NCBI RefSeq assembly: GCF_037996825.1
Contig: NZ_JBBNAC010000001.1
Location: 3,596,001 to 3,660,000, forward strand
DNA from: Bdellovibrio sp. BCCA
GTDB lineage: Bacteria > Bdellovibrionota > Bdellovibrionia > Bdellovibrionales > Bdellovibrionaceae
Direction of reading: 5' to 3'
DNA: 64,000 nucleotides
This document shows, in pieces, positions 42,592-51,071 of the stretch. The position numbers and the translations under genes are program-made. The notes under the pieces were generated by a model that had not been told where the DNA came from, searched no databases, and saw only the letters and a list, made by a program, of their open reading frames with translations. Position 1 is the stretch's first letter, and each line of letters starts with the position of its first letter.

Positions 42592-43305
42592 ATGAGATTG
42601 TTCCAGTATGTTGTTGGTGCGTGTGTAATTTTAAGTTCTCTGTCTGCTTACTCTGCAGAGCCTTTCACGGGAGAAGCTGAAGCCGGTGCTATTATCGTGA
42701 GCGGCAACAATGATTCCGAAAGTTATAATGCGAAAGCAAAGACCGTTTATACTCACGAAAAAAATGTTTACAGCGCATTTGGTCGTTATTTGAAAACGAC
42801 ATCTGCTGGAACTGAAAGCGCTCGTAATTGGGAAATCGGTGCTCGCTACGAAAGAGAATTGACAGACTACCTTGGTGTTTTTGTCGGGCAAAAAGCGGAA
42901 AGTGATATCTTTAACGGCTACATCCAAAGGGATTCAACAGACGCGGGTCTTAAATATTACTTGATCAAGAGCGATGAAATGAACTGGACTGTGGAAGCCG
43001 GTTATCGTTACCAAAAAACTCTTCCTACAGCGGGCGGATCCACTCACGACAACATGGGTCGTTTGTACACAGAGTTTAACAAAGCCTTGGATAAAACTTT
43101 GTCGTTCAAATACTGGGCTGAGTATTTGCCAAACTTTACTGAAACAGATGCCTACCTTGCGAATACAGAAGCTTCTCTGAATATCATGTTGAACTCTGTT
43201 TTCTCTTTGAAGCTTGCTTACTTGTTACAATACCAAAATGTTCCGCCAGCAAGTGGCAAATACACGACAACTACAACTACTATGAACCTTGTTGCAAAGT
43301 TCTAA
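42592..43305 (+). CDS. DUF481 family outer-membrane protein
   Basis: The 237-residue protein has a signal peptide ending near YSAEPF and then beta-strands typical of DUF481 (YdiY-like) outer-membrane barrels: FTGEAEAGAIIVSGNNDSES, VYSAFGRYLKTTSAGTESAR, and terminal TMNLVAKF ending in Phe, the usual C-terminal barrel signal. AAAGGAG precedes ATG. Such proteins form small outer-membrane barrels of unknown cargo. It lies 18 bases before mscL and is likely cotranscribed with it, which would pair an outer-membrane barrel with an osmotic valve. Confidence 0.88.
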   Translation: MRLFQYVVGACVILSSLSAYSAEPFTGEAEAGAIIVSGNNDSESYNAKAKTVYTHEKNVYSAFGRYLKTTSAGTESARNWEIGARYERELTDYLGVFVGQKAESDIFNGYIQRDSTDAGLKYYLIKSDEMNWTVEAGYRYQKTLPTAGGSTHDNMGRLYTEFNKALDKTLSFKYWAEYLPNFTETDAYLANTEASLNIMLNSVFSLKLAYLLQYQNVPPASGKYTTTTTTMNLVAKF

Positions 43306-43323
43306 TAAGAAAGGACGTTTCAC

Positions 43324-43758
43324 ATGTTTAAGGAATTTAAAGCGTTTATCATGCGAGGCAATGTCCTCGATCTGGCAGTCGGTATCATCATCGGAGCGGC
43401 TTTCGGAAAGATCGTTTCTTCTTTCGTTGCTGACGTATTGACTCCGATCATCAGCTTGGGTCTTGGCAAAGTTGATTTCTCAAACCTGTTCGTTGCATTG
43501 AATGGTGAAAGTTACGCTACATTAGACGCAGCAAAAAAAGCAGGTGCAGCGACTGTGAACTACGGTCTTTTCATCAATGCTGTGATTGATTTTCTGATCG
43601 TGGCTTTCGCTATCTTCATGATCGTGCGCATGGCGAATAAGTTCAAAAAAGAGGACGTTCCACCACCACCAAATACAAAAGAATGCCCAGAGTGTCTTTC
43701 GACGATTCCTTTGAAAGCCCGCAAGTGCTCTCAATGTGGAAGTGCTCAAGCTGTTTAA
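43324..43758 (+). CDS. mscL: Large-conductance mechanosensitive channel MscL
   Basis: The 144-residue protein starts [20 protein letters not shown], the MscL amphipathic helix, followed by the pore helix [20 protein letters not shown] and a second helix ([20 protein letters not shown]). The C-terminus carries a CxxC...CxxC zinc-ribbon-like tail ([20 protein letters not shown]), a variant seen in many MscL proteins. It opens under high membrane tension to release solutes. A long-stem terminator follows. Confidence 0.97.
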   Translation: MFKEFKAFIMRGNVLDLAVGIIIGAAFGKIVSSFVADVLTPIISLGLGKVDFSNLFVALNGESYATLDAAKKAGAATVNYGLFINAVIDFLIVAFAIFMIVRMANKFKKEDVPPPPNTKECPECLSTIPLKARKCSQCGSAQAV

Positions 43759-43779
43759 TTAAAAATTGACAGATATTTT

Positions 43780-43814
43780 AAAGAGCCCAAGAGAACATCT
43801 TGGGCTCTTTTCTT
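43780..43814 (+). terminator. Rho-independent terminator of mscL
   Basis: AAAGAGCCCAAGA pairs with TCTTGGGCTCTTT around GAACA, a 13-base perfect stem followed by TCTTTT. Confidence 0.92.
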
Positions 43815-43882
43815 TTATATAATAGATAGAAACTCTTCGTCTCACTTTGATACGTAAACCTTTTGGGCGCACCTGCCGATAA

Positions 43883-43899
43883 TTGGTACTGCTATTGCA
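43883..43899 (+). promoter_or_regulatory. Sigma-54-type -24/-12 promoter
   Basis: TTGGTAC-N5-TTGCA differs from the consensus TTGGCAC-N5-TTGCA by one base and keeps GG-N10-GC spacing. RNA would start near 43911, ahead of GGGAGGA and ATG 43929 of the coiled-coil protein. Confidence 0.65.
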
Positions 43900-43928
43900 T
43901 CATCTATTTTCATCGGGGAGGAACTCAA

Positions 43929-45359
43929 ATGAATAAGATTTCAGGCAAAACCAACAAAACAGTTGTCAAAATCTTTATCAACATCCTAGTAAGCGCGGCG
44001 CTGCTTCCTCACTATAGTGCTTTCGCGGCGGACAAAGCGACCCTTGCAGTAACAGCAGCAAGCAATCCTGATGCGGCTAAAGCTGTTGCTGACGCACTTA
44101 AAGAAGATCGCGAGGCTGCAGCCAAAGACAAAGAAGCTCAGCTTTGCAAACAAGCCACAGACAAAATCGACGAAGCGACTCGCAAAATCGGTGAAGCTTG
44201 TAGAAAAGCGGGAATGTCAGGAAGCTCTAATTGCGTTTCTAAAGCTCGCAGTTGTGCTGACGAATCTGGAACGGATTCATTTGATACTGTCGGCGCTTTT
44301 GCCACAGTTCTTGGTGTTCCTGCAGGAGCTGCGGCTGGGATCGGCTCAGCCTGCCCACAAATGAACGGTCGCGATTATTTCGCTGAAAAAGACAAAATCC
44401 AGAAAGAAATCAAAGATACAGAAAAGGAATTGGCGGAGTTGAACGACGACAAAGCCAATCTTCAGGATGACTACAATAAAGAGATGCAAAAAATCCAGGA
44501 GACTTTAACGAAGGCTCAGGAAGACTACAAAAAGAAAGAGTCTGAGCTTGATCAAGAAGAGCGCGAGCGCATCGCTGAGTTCAACAACAGTCAAAACCAA
44601 GCTAAAGAATCTATGCGTAAAAAAGGATCTGAGATCTTAAACTTGCGCGGTCAGTTGACTCAACTTCAACGCGACAAAGCTCGTTCTTTAAATTTGATGT
44701 CTGAAAGTGCGGGGAAACGTAAGTGCGTCTCTGATTTGGCTAAAATGAAAGCTGATTATGAAAAAATGTATTCTAGCTCAGCCGTTTCAAGCTCCAATCA
44801 TATTGCTCAAGCTAAAAAGAAAAAGCAGGAGATGATTGATTTCTATAACACTTGCATGAACGACTTCAATCAACAGCGCATTGCTTTGAACGAACAAACT
44901 CGCCAGAAGCAAGAAGACTTGGATAAGCAAATTCGCGATGCACAATCTTCTTTGGACGAGATTCAAAACAGCCTAACATTGGCAAATAACCAGCTTGATG
45001 AAATGAAACAGGCCACTGTTAAAAAGAAAACGGACGCTCTTCAAAGCGTTATCGATTTGGGCACGCGTTCACAACAACAAATGCAAGCGGCTTATACAAA
45101 ACTTCAAGAGAACTTAAAAACTTTGGCTGCGAAACAAGCAAGTTTGCAAGCAGCACTTAATCGCGCCAATCAAGCTCTTATGACCTTAGGTCCTGCTCCT
45201 AAGTCAAAGAGTTCAGAGTATACTCCGGGTGATGCTTCCGGTGAGATCGATGCACAAATCAGTGTCATTGAACGCGCGAAGTATGGTCTTCCTGCAAGTT
45301 GCAACGACACGGTTTCAAAAGCCGTGAAAGAAGCTCAAAAAACTTACGGAACGAAGTAA
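43929..45359 (+). CDS. Large secreted coiled-coil protein
   Basis: The 476-residue protein has a signal peptide (about 1-36, ending AFAADK), Ala-rich helix, a cysteine-containing globular part at about 70-150 (ARSCADESG, GIGSACPQMNG), then a long heptad-rich coiled coil (about 155-430) with EKELAELNDDKANLQDDYNK-like Lys/Glu/Gln repeats. It is likely a periplasmic or surface fibre or spacer; no enzyme motif is seen. GGGAGGA before ATG 43929 fixes the start; the longer open frame upstream runs through the sigma-54 promoter and is rejected. Confidence 0.82.
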   Translation: MNKISGKTNKTVVKIFINILVSAALLPHYSAFAADKATLAVTAASNPDAAKAVADALKEDREAAAKDKEAQLCKQATDKIDEATRKIGEACRKAGMSGSSNCVSKARSCADESGTDSFDTVGAFATVLGVPAGAAAGIGSACPQMNGRDYFAEKDKIQKEIKDTEKELAELNDDKANLQDDYNKEMQKIQETLTKAQEDYKKKESELDQEERERIAEFNNSQNQAKESMRKKGSEILNLRGQLTQLQRDKARSLNLMSESAGKRKCVSDLAKMKADYEKMYSSSAVSSSNHIAQAKKKKQEMIDFYNTCMNDFNQQRIALNEQTRQKQEDLDKQIRDAQSSLDEIQNSLTLANNQLDEMKQATVKKKTDALQSVIDLGTRSQQQMQAAYTKLQENLKTLAAKQASLQAALNRANQALMTLGPAPKSKSSEYTPGDASGEIDAQISVIERAKYGLPASCNDTVSKAVKEAQKTYGTK

Positions 45360-45420
45360 GAGGAACCCAGCCTAAGGCCTAGTATAGATAGTAGACCCTA
45401 CCCAATCACACTGTTAGAAT

Positions 45421-45443
45421 GGGGGCTTATTAAAGGAGCCCCC
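45421..45443 (+). promoter_or_regulatory. RBS-masking hairpin before PBP1A
   Basis: GGGGGCT-TATTAAAGG-AGCCCCC forms a 7-base GC-rich stem whose loop and 3' arm contain the Shine-Dalgarno AAAGGAG, with GTG start five bases after the stem. No U-run follows, so it is not a terminator. It would limit translation when folded. Confidence 0.55.
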
Positions 45444-45447
45444 GCCT

Positions 45448-48126
45448 GTGTTAAAGAAGATCTTACTGTTTATCGTCGCTCTTGGTCTTATTGGAATTCT
45501 CAGTCTTTATTTGATCGTTAAGTCTGTCCAATCAGGTCTTCCACAACTCATCACCGTTAAAGATTACGAACCACTTCTTGTGAGCCAAGTTTTTGATCGC
45601 AATGGCAAACGCATCGGTGAGTTTTTGCGTGAAAGAAGAACACTGGTTGCTTACGACAAAATTCCTAAAAACCTAGTGAATGCTTTCTTGGCGGCCGAAG
45701 ACGATCAGTTCTTCCAACACAAAGGCATCAATCCTCAAGCGATCTTCCGTGCGGCTCTTGCAAACTTGCGCGCAGGACGTTCAGTGCAAGGGGGATCAAC
45801 GATCACTCAGCAGGTTGCAAAGACTTTACTTCTTTCTTCAGAAAAAACTTTGACACGTAAATTGCGCGATATCTTGCTTGCTCTAGAGATGGAAAAAAAC
45901 TTAAGCAAAGAAGATATTTTGTATCTTTACTTGAACCAGATTTATTTTGGTCAAGGTGCGCACGGTATCGAACAAGCAGCACAAGTTTATTATCGTAAAT
46001 CGGTCAGTAAATTAACTTTGCCTGAAATGGCAATTCTTGCAGGTTTGCCGCAAGCACCAAGCGGTTATAGCCCTGTTCGCAATCCTTTAAGAGCCAAAGA
46101 AAGACAGATGTACGTGCTTCGTCGTATGGCTGATGTGGGCTATATCTCTAAAGCCGAAGCAGAAGTTGCGATCAAAGAACCTGTGAAAGTTTACGTGCGT
46201 GAGAACTACGAAGAGTATGCTCCGTTCTTCTTAGAAACAGTTCGCCAGCTTCTCGTAGCGCAACTGGGTGAAGACATGGTTTTGGATAAAGGTCTTCGCA
46301 TCTACACAAGCTTGGATCTGGATAAACAATTGGCAGCGCAAGAGTCCGTGCTTGCAGGTCTTAAAGCTTTGGATAAGCGCCAAGGTTATCGTGGCCCTTT
46401 AAAAAATCTTTCAGAGGCTGACGATATTGCAGAGTTCTTAAAAGAAAATCAGAAGAAACTGATTTCTGACTTCACTCCTGAAAGAACCATTCTTCCGGAC
46501 GGAAAATTCGCTGACATTGTTCCAACAAAAAATGCGAAAGACTCAAAAGAGCATCCTCTTCTTCCTCCGTACATCAAGATCAATGACACTGTTCAAGGTG
46601 TTGTGACGAATGTGGATGATGCTTCGGGATTGGTTTATATCTCTTTGCCTGAAACACAAGGTTTGATTGATATCGAAACAATGACTTGGGCACGTAAGCC
46701 TGACACAGAAGCCCGCTTCGATCTAGCCGCGATCAAAAAACCTTCGGAAGCGTTAAAAAAAGGTGACGTGATTTTAGTTAAAGTCGTGGCTGACAAGTTT
46801 TCTTCGAATCGTTTGGCGAATGCCGCAAAGAAAAAAACTCCGACGCAAGCCTTGCCTGATTTCTCCAAATTCCTAGCATTGGAATTGGATCAAGAGCCGC
46901 AAGTCGAAGGTGCTTTGATTTCATTTGATCAAAGCTCGCAAGACATCGTGGCTATGGTGGGTGGCGCAAGTTTTGGAAAATCCGAATTCAATCGCGCCAT
47001 CCAAGCTCCCCGTCAAACCGGTTCAGCGTTTAAGGCCATTGTTTATGCATCGGCTTTAGACAAGGGCTACAATCCTGCGACACCGATTATGGATGCGCCG
47101 ATTGTTTATGAAGAAGGCGGCAATGCGGATGATTCCGAAGGACAAGGCGATCCGAAAGTTTGGAAGCCTTCAAATCACTCGAAGAGTTTCGGTGGAGACA
47201 TTCTTTTCCGCAATGCTCTTGTGAAGTCTTTGAATATTCCAACAGTCAAAATTATCGAAGACGTGGGTGTACCTTGGGCAACAGAGTATGCAAGACGTTT
47301 AGGAATTTATTCCCCGCTGAATCCTGATTTTACATTGGCCCTTGGATCCAGCAGCGTGACTTTGTATGAAATGACAAAAGTATTTGCGGAGTTCGGGCGA
47401 CTTGGAAAGCGCATTTCTCCGCTTCTTATTCACAAGGTTGAAGATGCGAATGGAAAAGTTTTAATTCAAAACGTTTCTTTGGATACACGCTTTGATAAAG
47501 AAATCAAAACTATCTCAGATGATTTTGAAACTCGTCGTAAAGCGTATTTAGAAATGGTGAATGACCCTGCGAAACTCGAAGAGCTTCAGAAGAAGGATCC
47601 GAAACATGCAAAATTGGACGATAAAATTTTCTTCCAAGATGCAGATCAATTGATCCGTCCAACAACGGCATATGTGATGACGACATTGCTGAAAGGTGTT
47701 GTCGAAGATCCAGGTGGAACCGGAGGACGTGCTCGCGCTGTCGGTCGCGAAGTTGCTGGTAAAACAGGAACGACGAACAACTACTTTGACGCGTGGTTTA
47801 TCGGTTACAGCCCGCAAATTGCCACAGGCGTTTGGGTGGGTTTTGACAAAGAAAAAAGTATTGGTAAGGGCGAGGTCGGTGGACGTGCGGCGTTACCTAT
47901 TTGGGTCGATTACATGAAAGCGGCTCACGACGGACTGCCTCAGATGACTTTCCCAGTGCCGGAAGGAATCGTGTTTGCTAATATCGACGCCGACACTGGC
48001 AAACTCGCTTCAGCTGCGACGAAGAAAATCATTCGTCAGGCCTTTGTTGAAGGAACAGAACCTACAGCTTCTTCAAATAAGGCCGAAGAAGCCACAGACT
48101 TTTACAAACAGGATTTATCAGAATGA
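45448..48126 (+). CDS. Penicillin-binding protein 1A, bifunctional
   Basis: The 892-residue class A PBP (GTG start) has a membrane anchor at about 4-24. The GT51 glycosyltransferase has catalytic Glu84 in AAEDDQFFQHKGIN, GGSTITQQVAK and YLNQIYFGQGAHGIEQAA. An OB-like insert lies near 370-410 (INDTVQGVVTNVDDASGLVY). The transpeptidase has Ser526 in TGSAFK, S594-L-N and K772-T-G. It polymerises and cross-links peptidoglycan at the outer face of the inner membrane. Its stop overlaps uvrA by ATGA. A hairpin over the ribosome site suggests translational control. Confidence 0.96.
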   Translation: MLKKILLFIVALGLIGILSLYLIVKSVQSGLPQLITVKDYEPLLVSQVFDRNGKRIGEFLRERRTLVAYDKIPKNLVNAFLAAEDDQFFQHKGINPQAIFRAALANLRAGRSVQGGSTITQQVAKTLLLSSEKTLTRKLRDILLALEMEKNLSKEDILYLYLNQIYFGQGAHGIEQAAQVYYRKSVSKLTLPEMAILAGLPQAPSGYSPVRNPLRAKERQMYVLRRMADVGYISKAEAEVAIKEPVKVYVRENYEEYAPFFLETVRQLLVAQLGEDMVLDKGLRIYTSLDLDKQLAAQESVLAGLKALDKRQGYRGPLKNLSEADDIAEFLKENQKKLISDFTPERTILPDGKFADIVPTKNAKDSKEHPLLPPYIKINDTVQGVVTNVDDASGLVYISLPETQGLIDIETMTWARKPDTEARFDLAAIKKPSEALKKGDVILVKVVADKFSSNRLANAAKKKTPTQALPDFSKFLALELDQEPQVEGALISFDQSSQDIVAMVGGASFGKSEFNRAIQAPRQTGSAFKAIVYASALDKGYNPATPIMDAPIVYEEGGNADDSEGQGDPKVWKPSNHSKSFGGDILFRNALVKSLNIPTVKIIEDVGVPWATEYARRLGIYSPLNPDFTLALGSSSVTLYEMTKVFAEFGRLGKRISPLLIHKVEDANGKVLIQNVSLDTRFDKEIKTISDDFETRRKAYLEMVNDPAKLEELQKKDPKHAKLDDKIFFQDADQLIRPTTAYVMTTLLKGVVEDPGGTGGRARAVGREVAGKTGTTNNYFDAWFIGYSPQIATGVWVGFDKEKSIGKGEVGGRAALPIWVDYMKAAHDGLPQMTFPVPEGIVFANIDADTGKLASAATKKIIRQAFVEGTEPTASSNKAEEATDFYKQDLSE

Positions 48127-51050
48127 AAGATATTCACCTCTGGGGGGTGAAACAAAACAATTTAAAAAACATTGAGGTCAAAATTCCCGTCGGATCTATG
48201 ACGGTGATTTGCGGCCCCAGTGGTTCAGGTAAGTCATCGCTTGCCTTCGAGACTCTTTTTGCCGAAGGCCAGCGCCGCTTTATTGAAAGCATGTCCAACT
48301 ATGCTCGTCAGTTTCTGAACAAAGCCCCAAAGCCTGACATTGAAGGCATCAATAATATTCCTCCGGCGATTTCAATTGAGCAAAAAAATACGGTGAAGAG
48401 TTCTCGCTCTACGGTGGGAACGACAACTGAGATCATTGACTATCTTCGTTTGCTCTATGAAAAAATCGGTAAATCTTACTGCCCGATTCATCACTGCCCC
48501 ACGGAAAAAGAAAGTGTCACTGAAGCCACAGACAAAGTGATTAAAAGTTTTTCTGGCAAGCGCGGTTACATTCTTGTGGAGATCACCGAAGAAGGCCGTG
48601 TCGCTCAAGGTAAGAAACTGCATTCGCTCCTTTTGCAAGATGGATATTTGCGTATCTATGTTCCAAAAGTGGCGGAGGTAAAAGCTCCGGCAAAGGCGAC
48701 CAAAAAAGCTGCTGGCAAAAAAACTTCAAAAAAAGAAACTGTTGAAGTCGTTCCAACAAATCCTGGTGGTGTGACCCAAGAAGAAATGGGTACCGTACTT
48801 GAGATTGGTGATGCAGCAGCAATTAAAAAAGGTCTTCCGAAAGAAACGTTTTATCTAGTTATTGACCGTATGAGCTTTAACGAAGATGAACGTGGTCGTA
48901 TTGCCGATTCTCTAACTCAAGCGTATGAAGCGAGTATCAAATACAATACAACTCTGGTCACTCGCAGAGCGACGATCCTCACAACAGAAGGTCAACGCCT
49001 GCAAGTCAGTGAAGAGGCTTCGTGTCCTGTTTGCGGTTACACTCCACCGCCATTGAGTTCTCGTCTTTTTAGTTTTAATTCACCGATTGGCGCTTGTCCT
49101 ACTTGTAAAGGCTTCGGAAATATTTTGGATATTGACGAAGAAAAAGTAATCCCGAATCCGAATCTCAGTTTGGCTCAAGGTGCTTTAAGTCCTTTCTGGA
49201 TGCCCAGTGCTTCGCATGAGAAAAAACAACTTCTGGCGTATTGCAAGAAAGCGAAGATCGACGTTCATACTCCATGGAAAGATCTTCCGAAAGAACATCG
49301 CGATACGATTTGGAACGGCAATAAAGAATTTTTCGGCGTGCGAGGGCTTTTTGAATATTTGGATCAAATCAAATACAAAATGCACGTGCGTGTATTCATC
49401 TCGCGTTTCCGCAGTCCTTTCTTGTGTCCAACTTGTAAGGGTGCTCGTTTGCGCAATGAAGCCAATCACGTTTTGATTGCAAGTTCCAACATCAACGATC
49501 TTTCCTCCGTGACGATTGAAGAACTTCATGGCTTTTTCCAAAAGTTAGAAGTGACGCCTCATCAGCAGGAAGTGGCTGGTGAAGTTTTAAAACAAATCCG
49601 TTCGCGCTTAGAATTTTTAATGCGTGTTGGGGTTCATTACTTGTCACTGAACCGTGAAACCAGAACTCTCTCTGGCGGTGAATACCAGCGTTTGATTTTG
49701 GCAAATCAATTAGGCATGGGCTTATCACAAGCCTTGTATGTTCTTGATGAGCCGACCGTGGGTTTGCATCCTCGCGATAATGATCGACTGATTTCAATTC
49801 TTAAAGATCTTAAAGAACTTGGAAATACCCTTGTGATCGTAGAACACGATCATGACGTGATTAAATCCAGTGAGCATATCATTGAGATGGGTCCAGGATC
49901 TGGATATCTCGGTGGAGAAGTCGTTTACTCTGGAACGACTGAAAATTTTTATAACTACGAAAAATCAAACACAGTTCCTTACTTAAAACCTTCTAAGCAC
50001 AATGCTCCTTTACGCACGATTCGTCCTGTGGACGTTGAAACTTATAAGGTGAAACTGGAGCTTAAAGGTGCGAAAGGTCACAACTTAAAAAATCTGGATG
50101 TGACAATTCCACTTAATCGTTTGGTGACAGTGACTGGAGTCAGCGGTTCAGGAAAATCGACTTTGATTTCAAAAACCCTGTACCCGGCTTTGGCGCGCGC
50201 TCTGGATTTGGAATATCTTCCGGCACAAGATTATGCCGCCCTTGAAGGTGTTGAGCATATTAAAAATGTGCTTCTGATTGACCAGTCTCCGATTGGAAAA
50301 TCAGCGCGCAGTTCGCCGATTACTTACTTAAAAGCCTTCGATGCCATCCGCTCGATCATGGCGACAACTCAGGAAGCGCAGGCTCGTGGTTATACTCCTG
50401 GAACATTCAGCTTGAATGTCGATGGAGGTCGTTGCCCTGCTTGCAAAGGAACGGGTTATGAAGAAATCGATATGATGTTCATGGATAACGTTGTGATTCC
50501 ATGTGATGTCTGCGATGGAAAAAAATACCGTCCTGAGATTCTTGAGATTCAGTATAAAAATAAAAATATTCATGAAATTCTTTCGATGACTGTGAATGAA
50601 GCTATGAACTTTTTCGTGGCTCATCCGAACATCCGTAAGCCTTTAAGCGTTCTTAAAGAAGTAGGCCTGGATTATCTGCAATTAGGTCAGCCAGCCAACT
50701 CTTTAAGCGGTGGTGAGTCTCAGCGCCTTAAAATCGCTAAGGAGCTTTCTCAGGTTCAACAGAAATCGACTTTGTACATCCTGGATGAACCGACAACGGG
50801 GCTTCATTTCCGCGAAGTGGACCTTTTAATGAAGGTTCTAAACAAGCTCATTGAAACTGGCGGCAGTGTCGTCGTGGTAGAGCATAATCTCGATGTGATT
50901 CGCAGTTCCGATTATATTATTGACCTCGGGCCAGAAGCGGGTAAAAAAGGCGGAAACATCGTGGCCGTGGGCTCTCCGAGTGACGTTATGAAGGTCAAAA
51001 AGAGTCTGACGGGTCAGTACTTAAAACGCTATATCGACGGGACCGCCTAG
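48123..51050 (+). CDS. uvrA: Excinuclease ABC subunit UvrA
   Basis: The 975-residue protein has two ABC halves. First half: Walker A GPSGSGKSS (31-39), zinc module CPVCGYTPPP/GACPTCKG, signature LSGGEYQR and Walker B LYVLDEPTVGLH. Second half: GVSGSGKST, zinc module RCPACKGTG/CDVCDGKK, LSGGESQR, YILDEPTTGLHF and VVEHNLDVI. Length includes the UvrB-binding insert, so it is more like UvrA1 than the short UvrA2. UvrA finds DNA damage and loads UvrB. A Lys/Ala-rich insert (PAKATKKAAGKKTSKKET) near residue 185 is unusual. Some core stretches diverge from E. coli UvrA, so a paralogue elsewhere in the genome is possible. Confidence 0.9.
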   Translation: MKDIHLWGVKQNNLKNIEVKIPVGSMTVICGPSGSGKSSLAFETLFAEGQRRFIESMSNYARQFLNKAPKPDIEGINNIPPAISIEQKNTVKSSRSTVGTTTEIIDYLRLLYEKIGKSYCPIHHCPTEKESVTEATDKVIKSFSGKRGYILVEITEEGRVAQGKKLHSLLLQDGYLRIYVPKVAEVKAPAKATKKAAGKKTSKKETVEVVPTNPGGVTQEEMGTVLEIGDAAAIKKGLPKETFYLVIDRMSFNEDERGRIADSLTQAYEASIKYNTTLVTRRATILTTEGQRLQVSEEASCPVCGYTPPPLSSRLFSFNSPIGACPTCKGFGNILDIDEEKVIPNPNLSLAQGALSPFWMPSASHEKKQLLAYCKKAKIDVHTPWKDLPKEHRDTIWNGNKEFFGVRGLFEYLDQIKYKMHVRVFISRFRSPFLCPTCKGARLRNEANHVLIASSNINDLSSVTIEELHGFFQKLEVTPHQQEVAGEVLKQIRSRLEFLMRVGVHYLSLNRETRTLSGGEYQRLILANQLGMGLSQALYVLDEPTVGLHPRDNDRLISILKDLKELGNTLVIVEHDHDVIKSSEHIIEMGPGSGYLGGEVVYSGTTENFYNYEKSNTVPYLKPSKHNAPLRTIRPVDVETYKVKLELKGAKGHNLKNLDVTIPLNRLVTVTGVSGSGKSTLISKTLYPALARALDLEYLPAQDYAALEGVEHIKNVLLIDQSPIGKSARSSPITYLKAFDAIRSIMATTQEAQARGYTPGTFSLNVDGGRCPACKGTGYEEIDMMFMDNVVIPCDVCDGKKYRPEILEIQYKNKNIHEILSMTVNEAMNFFVAHPNIRKPLSVLKEVGLDYLQLGQPANSLSGGESQRLKIAKELSQVQQKSTLYILDEPTTGLHFREVDLLMKVLNKLIETGGSVVVVEHNLDVIRSSDYIIDLGPEAGKKGGNIVAVGSPSDVMKVKKSLTGQYLKRYIDGTA

Positions 51051-51071
51051 TCCCCGTTAGACGGAAGTAGA

